Both the position numbers and the translations under genes were made by a program. From Kuschelorhynchus macadamiae (Eukaryota; Arthropoda; Insecta; Coleoptera; Curculionidae): a DNA stretch of 64,000 nucleotides. Of the stretch, positions 44,156 to 56,100 are shown in pieces. The notes under the pieces were generated by a model, which had not been told where the DNA came from, did not search any database, and worked only from the letters and a program-made list of their open reading frames with translations. Every line of letters starts with the position of its first letter. Positions within the stretch are counted from its first letter, which is position 1. Location of the stretch: the NCBI GenBank assembly GCA_030620095.1, contig JAUTXW010002159.1:186001-250000 (forward strand), in the 5' to 3' direction.

Positions 44156-47100
44156 ATGGCTGTTCGTACGCATTTCGAAAGTAAAAATGAAATCGGAGTT
44201 TTCTCCAAACTAACCAATGCCTATTGTTTAGCAAGTATAGGAGGTTCAGAGATATTTTACAGGTACGTATTGTTTACTTTTTACCGGTTTTTATTTTATA
44301 TTTAAATGTTGTGCAATGTTATTTTTACACGCAAATGCGTATTTTTGCTTTATGTATGTACTCAAAAAAGTCCTAATTGTGACAAATGATAGTAGACACA
44401 ATAAACTGCAATATTGCTGATACTTATTCTCATATCTGTTGCTTTTTCTTCCAGTACATTTGAATCAGAACTGGCAGAAACTATTCCTGTGGTACACGCA
44501 TCCCTGGCAGGCTGTAGAATTGTCGGCCGCATGTGTGTTGGAAACAAAAAGGGTCTCTTAGTTCCAAGCTCAACTTTTGATCAAGAATTGCAACACTTAA
44601 GAAACGCCTTACCAGATTCTGTAAAAGTTCAAAGAGTGGAAGAGAGATTATCAGCCTTAGGAAATGTTGTCACATGCAATGATTATGTTGCTTTAGTTCA
44701 TCCAGATTTAGATAGGGTATGTCTTCTTAGGTTTACTTTAAAAAATCATCTTAATCTTTATTTTTATGCTAAAAGTTTAGGTATATTCTTTGTATTTTGT
44801 TTATTTACCTAACATTAATGTGTACAAGTATAGGTTCTTTTCTCATAATTTGTTCCCTTCCCCCACTATTGGTTTAATTTTAGGAGATATAAAAAATATC
44901 AAGTGTAAAAACTGTAGGATTTGTGAGAAATTCCAAAAATTTGTATCAGATACAACATACATTTTTTTAAACGGACAATGCTGTATACCTATTATATGTT
45001 CATAAAATTGGTCTCCTCTTGCCGTTTATAAATATACCTACTGAATGTGATACCTTTCAAAGATATCTGAAAAATTGGACAAAAGCTCTGCAATAAGGGC
45101 CAATGTATCAGAGATAAAAAACAATCTACCACTTGGTGGACTCAATTGGAATTCATTGCTTCTTATGGCAGAGTTTTTGTCAAATTTCTCAGGGGTTTTC
45201 AAACAAACCGGTATCAAAGCTAGTATATTTATAATCATCAAAGACATGCCCATTTTATAAACATTAAATATACAGGATGTGCCATTTTAAAAAAATTATG
45301 TTGGGTCAGCTACACATTTTTGAGAGATCCTGTATTTCTAAATAATAATGTATATAAGATAAACTACATAATAAACCCTGCAACTTTTACATTTAAGGGT
45401 TTTTCTTTTTTTTTTTAATTTAAGTCAATACTTGGATAGGCAAATTTTGGGGAAAGACCCTGTACATTAACTATTGCCTTTTAACTGTCAATTGACAATT
45501 GCACTTAGTCTATTATATTTCTGAGAATATACCATCATCACCAAAAGTTACTGGGACAAAAATGACTCATTTTGATTTCCTGGACTATTATTCCAAGTTC
45601 ATTTTTTTTTTCATTTTGACACTGTCTTTTCTTTTGATTGGAATGCAACTACCTAATTTGGCCATTTTTTCGTATCATGCCCAAGTTAACGGAGGAACCA
45701 AAATCAATCTTTACTTGATTTCGGGATGAATAAAAAAATAAAACAAATTGCAACAGAAGTCTATTTAAGCAGGAAAGCATTTTGTTAGCCAAGCAAAATT
45801 ACAGAATATGGTGGTATGATTAAAAAACCGAAGCCATGATGTCAAAAAGTTTTAGTGAAAGTTGAAGAAGAAATCAATTTTTCAGGTTCCAAAAATACAG
45901 CAAGAAGAAGAAAATGGTTATCTAACCTAAGGAATTTCATTGCTTCTATAAGCTTCTAATAAGCAGAGAAAACTTTGAAAAGCTTGTCTCTGAAATTTTG
46001 AACTGATGGTTAGTTCATGTGTGGAAGCACATATTTGTTCAGGAGAACTTTGCTCGCACATAGTGAAAGTATAACTTGTGTTTGGGGATCTCAAAGATAG
46101 ATTTCGGTTATTAGAGTCAGATCTTCTTGAAAATGTGGTGTTACATGGTCTCTTCAATCAATACTAAATGCATACCTTAGACAAGTTCCTTAAATTCATA
46201 TTTTAATTCAGTGTTATTCGACTGTCAAAAGTTTTCCAAAATCTGTATAATATAAAATGGGTTCCACAATGATTTTCACAGATTTATTAATATTTTATTG
46301 TTTTTAATTGTATGTTTGTCTTTTCCTTACTTGTTATATTTTACACTTAAATATGTTGGTTTGTATTTTTTAAGCTTTGTCTTTTTTAACTAAGTTTGTT
46401 TTTATTTTAACTTTTCTTTTTTGCTACTATTAGCAGCTTTATGGACCTGTATCACATGTTTACATGTAAAGGTGTTGAATAAAAATTACTTTTTTTATAT
46501 AGTCTATAAAAAAGGAAAAAGGCTTTTGAGGACTGAATAACAAAAATAAAATCCATATTTTTGACCGCTTTGTGTTTCTTTTAAAGATGTTTTACAATCT
46601 CAGCACAGTATTCAGAAAGTTTTGGTATAGCAACTGGCATAGTATTCTCTTGTTACTTTATTTATGAATGGGACAAAAGGTCATATGTATTAAAATAAAA
46701 GTCAAAGTGGTGTATCTGTTTCTGGAGTGCCACACCAAATAATGAATCACTGATAGACTTAATTCTAGTTAATAAAACAAATCTAATTTTAGAAAGTAAT
46801 GTTGTCCCATGTGATCCTATAGCGACTGATCATGAAGCGGTGTTCTGTAAAGTTAAATGTGAATTGCCCAAATTGACAGATACTGTAGTAGCAAGTAGAA
46901 GTTTTAAATAGGTAAATTCGTCTGAATTTCAAAATCAACTTCAGGGTATTGATTGGCATAACCTCTTTATTGCAAAAGACATTAACTCTAAGGTATATAC
47001 TTTTAATAATGAAATTCTTTTTTTGTTTGATCAATACTGCTCTCTAAAAAAGTCTAAGCTGAAAAGTCCAAAACCTCCCTGGTTAATGCACAATCTTAAA

Positions 47101-50100
47101 AAAATGATCGAGCTTTCCCTAAATTCCAAACCTGAAAGTCCCCTGAAAGTAAAAACTACTATATTCAGTTAAAAAAATATGTAGCTACAGCAGTAAAATC
47201 AGAAAAAAAGGCTTATTTTTCACTACAAGTTAAAAATTGTTCTGGTAACAGTAAAAAATTATGGGACAAATTGTCCAGTTGGAAAATTGTTAACAAGACT
47301 AAACTTAATTTACCAGAAAGTTTGAAAGACACTAACTTAATTAATGCTCATCTTTTAGATAACGTACCTAAAATTCATGTAGATCCAGGGATGATTTCTG
47401 GATTTCTCAGCTCCACTGTTGACTGGGAGCCATTTAGTTTTAAGCTTATAACAGAAGAGGAGCTGTTGTATTATATAAATAGTATTAAGAGTGGTGCAAT
47501 AGGAACTGATGCAATTTCTATACACATGTTAAAGTATACCGTGTCTTATTGTTTAAGACCGTTAGTTCATATTATTAATGAATCATTACTAAACAACTCA
47601 GTACCTGACCTATGGAAAATGGTGCTAGTCATGCCTGTGCCTAAAGTGAATAACCCAACAAATGTAAACGACTTACGACCTATAAGTATACTACCTGCAG
47701 CTTCAAAGATTCTTGAAAAGATAGTTAGAAATCAAATAATTGAATTTTCACAAAATAAAAATGTAATTCCAAAATTTCAATCTGGATTTAGGTCAAATTA
47801 CAGTTGTACCACAGCATTTTTAAGAATAACAAGTGACATCACAGTGACATTTGATATGGGTAGTTCTTATCCATCTGTATTGATTGGTATGACTAAGGCT
47901 TTTGACAGTCTCAATGTAAACTTACTATTGGCTAAATTAACACATTATAAAATCAATGCACAGGGATGGGTTGATAGCTATCTTCACAGTAGGCAACAGG
48001 CTTTTAGGTTAAGGCAGGATGGTGAGGAGATAATATCGGATTGGAGGATGGTGGAGCGGGGTGTCCCACAGGGGTCTATCTTGGGGCCTCTTCTCTTCAC
48101 CTTATTTATAGCTGATCTGATACAACACATACATTACTCTAGATATCACATGTATGCTGATGATTTGCAGATTTACTTACCTGCATCGCCATTCTCTCTG
48201 TCTGGTGCAGTGGATTTAATTAACAAAGATCTTCTGAGTATATCGCAGTGGGCTAAGAGAAATTCTTTACTAATAAATCCAGACAAAACACAGGCAATTC
48301 TTTATTCACGTAATGATATTGACAAATCTAATCTGAACATTAAATTGGGTCATAGAAGGGTAGAATGGTCCAACGAAGTAAAAAATCTAGGGTTAATTAT
48401 GGACAACAAGCTTACATTTAATAAACATGTAAATATTACTTGTCAAAAATCTTATTTCAGACTCAAATCATTATATAAATATCGTACTATTTTTCCTTCT
48501 AAAGCTAAAAAAATATTAACTGAGAGCCTGGTTCTTTCAATACCCAATTACCTTGATGTTGTTTATGGCCCTTTTCTTACTACCTTCAATCAATATCGAA
48601 TACAGAAATTGCAGAATTCCTGTGTTAGGTTTGTGCCAAATCTTACGATGAGGGATCACGTTAGTCATCATGTCAATGAGGTATTTAAGTGTAATATGGC
48701 ACAGAGGCGATACATTCACCTAAGTTGTATCATTTGTAAGGCAATTAAGATCAAAGAACCTCAGTATCTAACTGAGCTTATAATTGTTAGAGGAGATATT
48801 CATCAGGTGGATGTTCGTTTCAGGGATGCAATTTCAGTTCCAAGACATAGAACTCAAATTTTTAAGAACTGCTTCCTGTATTTGGCTGCTTCAATTTATA
48901 ACTCTCTTCCGTGTAATTTTGAAGTATTAAGTGTACCTTCGTTTAAATTTAATGTTAAGAAACATGTTTGTACTGGTCACCTTTTGTTGTAAACTGTGTT
49001 TTCGCATTAGTACAATTCTTAATTTACCTTCTAAGTTTTGTAGGGTGGTTATTAAAATACGATTTTTTTCGGTACTTTCCACCTTTGTATAGATACTATT
49101 TTGTGTTATACAATAAAGATTATTTTATTTTTTATCGCCCACCTAGTTGCAGTCAGAATGAAGATGTAAAAATCCTTGATTTGCTCAACAATGTTGTATA
49201 TCAGACAAAGAGATACAATTTGATATACTGATTATTGTTTTATTCAGTTACTAAAAATCTTGCAAAAATACAGAAATTGTGGGACCACACAATACCTGCC
49301 TAAAAAGAACAGACAAGACTGTCGCCTTAGCAAATGACAATGATGACGTTTCTCATAAAGGAAGTTATACACCAAACAGACATAATAATTAAGTTACATA
49401 CACCTCAAACAAGACAAATATTGCTATTGTTTGGTGATTTCAATTTTCCAGAGATTGACTGGAACCAAAGAGAAATCATCTGCTGAAGAGTTTCTTAGAT
49501 ACCAGGAGTCAACGGTGCATCAGATGGTCAAGTTTCCTACTTAATTTCGAATTGGTAGTCAACCCTCACTTCTGGACATATGCCTAGTATCAGATGAATG
49601 GCTTATAACAAGTGTCGAATTAGCAGCCCCAATTGAAAAAAGTGATCATATTGTGATTTTTGCTACAGCCCAGATAACCTTAACTCCATAGAGGAACGCA
49701 ACCTGTAAACCCAAGAATTATTGGAAGACTAACTACAATTCTATTAATCAATATCTGTCTCAGTGGGAACTGCTCATTAACCGTACACACTTTGACAACT
49801 TCAGTAACCTTTTGGTCTACATTTTAGATACATTTGAAAGCAGTCTTCTTGAACAGGGTTCAAAGAGATTCTATTAATATATAAGTAAATAAATAAACAA
49901 ATAGCCTTTATTTCCAACAGGTAAAAAATCCACTTACAGGAAATTCAATAACAAAATTAAGTGAAAACACAAGAAAAAAAATACAAAATGCCTGTTTTGT
50001 GAGATACAACAATACTTAAATCTAAATCTAAATATGTATTACAGTACCTAAGTTAGTGGATCTAACATTTAATAAAAAATAGAAAAGTAAGTAAGTCAAA

Positions 50101-53100
50101 GTGCAAATCGCACGCATGAGGCACCGAGTTGGGGACTGAACACATAAAGTATACCAGACTCCATCTAAAAATATTTGATCTGGCTGTGCTGAGATAGAAC
50201 ACCGAAGTATGCCGTGTTTCGAGGCGGGGAACGCGAAAATGCAACTCCCCAAGAAGAAATGGTCAGTCGACTTTATTATGAGTGAGGCCATATATTAGTT
50301 TTAAGCTTTGAATTTTTCTTATTGTTGCTAAGGATGACATATTAAATCTCTGTAAAAGCTCACCGTGATCACAACCTCTTGGAGGGTAAGCACCATCTGC
50401 CCTAAAAGCTAAATACTTTAGAAAACGTCGCTTCAAGGTTTCTAAAGCCTGAACATGGCAATTATAAATAGGGTTCCAAACCACTGCGGCATACTCCAGC
50501 TTTGATCTTATGAAAGAGCAATATAATAATATCATTGTTTGTGTCTCAGTAAAATTTTTACAGTTCCGCATAAGAAATCCTGGTGTTTTGAAGGAAGTTT
50601 TAATTAGATAATTTATATGGGGAATGAAGGTAAGTTTAGGGTCAAATTCAATGCCAAGATCTCGAATACTACTATCTGGTCTGCCAAGCACAGTACCATT
50701 CAGAGCATAATTATACATCAATGGGTTATTTCTGTGACTGAAGGTCATTACATAACATTTTGATAAATTTAATACAAGTTTATTGTTAAGACACCATTCA
50801 TATACCAATGATAGATTTTGTAGGTGATCACAATCTGATAGAGCCTGAATTTTAGTAAACAGCTTTAAGTCGTCTGCATATGCCAGTGTATGACATTCAG
50901 TTATATCAAGGAGATGTTTATGGATCAAGATGTAGAGATCGATTTGATCAAAAGCTTTTTGGAAGTCTGTGTAAATAACATCTAATTTTCCCGTGGAATC
51001 CAGTGACTCCCAGTCAGTCTGGGACAAGGATGCGAGGTTGGTCGAGCAAGAACGTGAATCTGGAAAGCCGTGATGATGGGGAGAGAGAAGCTTTCGAACC
51101 CCTGAATATAACTGATCATACAGAATAATTTCAAATAGTTTAGAAAAATTACAGAGTATCGAGATGGGTCTAAAATTTTGTATCAATGTTTTATCACCCT
51201 TCTTAAAAATAGGTATGACTTTTGCTGTTTTCCAAGTATCCGGAAAAATGCCCTTATCAAGTATTAAGTTAAAAACGTGTAGAAGTGGGACAGAAAGGAC
51301 TCCCGCGCATCTTTTACTATGAAACTGGGTATTTCGTCAACACCAGCTGTTAGTTTGTTTTTGAGTTTTTTGCTAGCTAGTATTATATCTTGAGAGGATA
51401 TTGTGTGAATGCCTATTATACCGGAGTTTAACACAGGGGACTTACCATAGTTATTGGGAGAAGAAATTGTATAAACACTTTGTAAATAATTTGCAAATGC
51501 ATTAACAATGCTTTGAGGATCTGTGTATTCGTTCTCACCCTCCTTTAGGGTACCAGGGATGCCGGTATGCCCCTTTTTGCTTCGGACAAACGACCAAAAG
51601 GTGGAAGGATCAGAAATCATCTTAATCTCAGCGTTTCTTATATAGATAGATAGTTTTATTAGTAAAATTTACACAAATGTGCTTTTACATGTCACAATAA
51701 AAAAATAAGTTTAAAAGGAAAACCATTACATATTTAAAATTACAAATATACACAATAAAAAATAAGTTTAAAAAGAAAACCATTACATATTTAAAATTAC
51801 AAACATACAAATAAGATACATTTTACAAGAAAATTAAATTTTAAAATGTTTAAACTGCTACATAAAGTCACCAAAATCATTGTTGAAATAATCCTCATAA
51901 GAATAAAATGATTTTTTTGATAAGATAATTTTTAATTTTACAGCTAAATTGTTTGTTGTCTAGACTCTTTATGTGCTCAGGAAGCACATTATAAAACTTT
52001 ACACAATAGTAGTCTGTACCTCTTCTGGTGTGGGCAAGTCTATGAAAATTAGTGATTATGTTATGACAATTGCGAGTGTTGTAACCATGAATATCAGAGT
52101 GAGCTGCAAAATGACTGGTGTTCAACTTGATATAGTTAAGGCAGTTTAGTATATAAATAGAGGGAAGAGTAAGTATTTTTAGATCTCTAAAATTCTGCCT
52201 GCAACAGTCACACCACTTCAGACCAGCCATGACACATATACATCTACGCTGAAGTTTAAAAACCTTGTTAGTATGAGAACTGTGCCCCCAATTTAAAATT
52301 GAATAGGACATCCGAACCAAATAAACCTTCCTTGACAATCCCTGGCAAAGCTGTTTGATATGTTCCTCCCAGGTGAGTTTGGGATCCAGAAACACCCCAA
52401 GAAATTTCACATGAGGATCACAGGGAACATCCGGGTTGCCCAGACGAAGAGAGAAATTTAAATTTTGAGTTTTTGACTGGTTCATACTCAGCCGATTTGC
52501 CAAGAACCAGTTGGCCAAATTTTCCTGTGTGTCATTGATCATGTCCTTTAGGTCATCATTGGAAATGTATTTTATGGTGTTGGTCGTATCATCTGCAAAT
52601 AATATCAGGTTAGGATCACTCTGAAAATTAGCAAGGTCATTGATATATATTAGGAACAGCAGAGGTCCCAAAACTGACCCCTGTGGTACGCCATGCCTAA
52701 CTAACTGCCTCTGAGAATTGGCATGTCCATATGTGACATACTGTGTGCGTCCAGAAAGATATGACCGTACCAAGGAAATACTACCATCAGTAAAGCGGTA
52801 AAAGGCAAGTTTTTGTAGTAGAATATCATGTGACACACAGTCAAAGGCCTTGGTCAAGTCATAGAATGAAGCATAGACACATGACTCTTCCTCCATTGCT
52901 TCTGCTACCCATTCGGTAAGAGTGTTTATGGCAAGGGTTGTAGATCTTCTGTTTCGGAAGCCAAACTGATTCTGCAAGAAAAGGTTCAGCCTTTCAAAGA
53001 AACTATTAATTTGATCTTTTAAAATAGATTCAAAGGTCTTTGAGAAAATCGGCAATAGTGATATTGGACGGTAGTTGTTAGGATCATCAGTAGAGCCTTT

Positions 53101-56100
53101 GTTCTTAAAAATTGGGATTACTTTTGCCTTCTTTAGAACAGCTGGAAAAATGCCATTGATAATACAATAGTTGATAAGTTTGGTCAATGGGTACACTATA
53201 ATATTTTTGAGAGTTTTAATAATTTTTGTATTAAGATTATAACAGTCCTTGCTCTTTGAATTTTTCAGATCTGAAAGTTTTTGTTTAACAATGTTGTAAG
53301 TTGTCAGCTTAAAGTGAAATTCCTCAGGTGGTGAGGGCCCCAACAAATAATTTTGAAAGGTCTTATCCGATGCTGGAAGCTCTCCTATGATTTTTTCAGC
53401 CGTGCTAGTAAAAAAGTTGTTAAGGGTTTGAGCATTAAGCATTTGAGACATTGTAGAGGTTGATGAAGATTGTTTACTTCGAATAACGTCCCACATAGCA
53501 GCTGGTCGATTTACAGAGCCACCTATGTAAACATCGTATGCCATTTTTTTTGCTTTACAAATTTCATCACGGTATTTATATTTGTAAGCATTAACGTCCG
53601 CTGTGGTAATCAGATGAGGATGGCATTTACTGATTGAGACTAAGGTATGCAGTCTCTCTCTCATAGCCCTAAGCTCTTTGTTGAACCAATTTACCTGAAG
53701 TGGTTCTTGTCCAGCACCAACCAATTTTGATTTTAAAGGAAAGCACTGTTCAACTGTGTCAGTGATAACCTCCACAAAATTCTGGAACCCTACCTCCACA
53801 CTTACCCTTGGGTCATCAACAAAATCCCAACTTACCGCCTCGATACGGTTGTATAAGAGAAATAATCCTTCATCCGTAATTGGCCTATAGTTTATTCTTG
53901 TCTTGCTTTTGCTCTCACAGATACTTATGAATTCGAAAACGATACCAATGTGATCCGACAAACCACACAAGGAAAAGGGTTGTGGAAATGAACTATCACA
54001 TTCTATATTAGTAAAGATATTGTCCAGACATGCATTACCTCTAGTAGGAAAATCAACCGTACTTTGCAAGCCGTAGGTCTGAAACAAATGACACAGTTCC
54101 AATGCCCTACCGTCTTCTGTATGAAAGTGAACATTGAAATCACCTGTGACTACAACATTTAGAGCAAAGTTTAAACCATCTAAAACCATGCACAGAATTT
54201 CATAAAATCTATTCAGATCTCCACTGGGAGATCTGTAGATAGTTATCAACTGAGTTTCAGATTTCTCAAGGAATACACCCGTCACCTCACAATTCACTTC
54301 CTCAGAATATTCTGTTACATTTAAATCATGATATAAAATACCATTTCTCAAATAAATAGCCACACCTCCATGACCCTTTGCAGACCTGCAAAACCCAGAA
54401 GCAGTACAGTAACCCTCCAGAGTCAAAACAGAAAATTCATCGGCATTCAGCCAATGCTCGTTTATACATAAACAATTAAAATAATTATCTTTGAGAATCA
54501 TTTCAATATCACAGAACTTATTTCTAATACTTTGAATGTTAGTATGCAGTATGGTTGTCACATGGTCAATATTATTAATATTGTTCTTAGATGGTACCCT
54601 GATCACTGAGGCGAGGTGCTCATTTTGTGCCGGCGTTGCAGGTTCCGAAAATGGTTAATTCTGATTCCTTCTGGCCAAATTTCTAGATCCATTACTTTTG
54701 CCTTTTGTTCAATTGGTATTCCAAGCTTAAAAGAGCTAACCTGATTTGTTTTTGTCATCATTTTTTCACAAATACAGTCACTATTCATATCATGACTTTT
54801 TAAAAAGTCCAGGATCTGTTTTGGTTCCGTCTTTCTATCGAACCCTGTCACAAACACCCAGTGTAGCTTTTTAGCAGCTTGTAAGATAGCTGTATTTCTG
54901 TTTTTGCCCATAATTGGTTCCGGCCTACTGCTATTTTCTATTTTCCTGAACCTTTGTTTTTGTTTATTTTTATGGTTCCGAAGTAACGTCTAATCATTTT
55001 TATTGAGATTTTCCTTTTCTTCCACAGCAATTTGTTTTTCGCATACGACCTCTGCTACTGGGATTTTGTTCTCGAATGTATTGCATGTTGCTGTAACAAC
55101 ATTTTTAACTTCGCCCAGTTTTTCAGTATTCAATAAAGATTTTGAAATCCTGTCAGTCACACTGCTTGAAGAAGATTTTGAAGTTAAGTTAGTGTGAACT
55201 TCATTTGATATTTGCAACAGTGCTACTTCTGAGTTTGTTTTTGTAAAAACATTCGTAATTGGACTTCGTACCTGTTTTGTTTTTGTTTTCTCGCAATTTT
55301 TTTCCAATTTTACTTCTAGGAAATGTACCTTTTCTTGCAGCTCTACATATTTAGCCTGTAGAGGGTTATATTTTTGCTGAATATTTTGAATAATATCCTT
55401 TAGGTCGTCGATTTCTGTTGACGAAATGCTTGTTTTTCTCGTCGATTTTTTGAGGTTGGAGTCGGCCTCCTTTTGAATGTGCTGACATGGGGCTGATTTT
55501 GCTTTTGCAGCCTGCGCTAAACATGCTGGATGGAACACATTGGTGCACTTTTTACAAATAGCAGTTGTTACAACCGTTTTTCCACAGTGGAAGCACTTAT
55601 TTTCATAATTTTTTTTATCTATATTTGGCGAATTTTCAACACCTGCCATGTTGTTACCATTACAATCACAATAACGGTTCTTAATTATTTAACAAATTTA
55701 CAACAGTCTCATGTAAAAATACTATTTTTGTTGAGGATAATTTGCATATTGTCACTCTGAGCATGAATAAGACGTCTGAGCGAGCAGAGTCTCCGATAAT
55801 GAACTGGCGTTTTATATTTTTTGTATTCTTTGTGTGCTTTTCCTTTTTTATATATATTTTCTATTATATCATGCGAAAACCAGGGTGGAAAGCGACGGCG
55901 GCGTTGCCGTTTTAGCGGAGAACAGACTTGAAAAATTGTATCCATTACTTGGTAAAGTGCTGCACAGCATGTATTGACGTTCTGACTTTCCAGTATGTTG
56001 GTGTATGTCTTCTGCAACAAAAGGAACAAAACCATATCGTACAACCTCGCAAGATATGTTTGAAAACACCAGCTAGACAGCTTTCTAGAAAACAATTAAC

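Larger units (their letters stand above)
51640..55700 (-). mobile_element. LINE B: near-intact two-ORF LINE
   Basis: A minus-strand element with ORF1, ORF2 and a 3' UTR ending AATAAAACTATCTATCTATAT near 51638-51660. It lies inside LINE A, whose linker coding sequence is found on both sides (55710-56095 and 51264-51640). The only clear lesion is one in-frame TAG in ORF1, so this is the youngest LINE of the window. Confidence 0.9.

Noticed and set aside
45038..45260. Overlapping open frames on both strands in eIF6 intron 2
   Set aside because: They arise from an imperfect palindrome between two MITE modules, which explains the mirrored peptide patterns.
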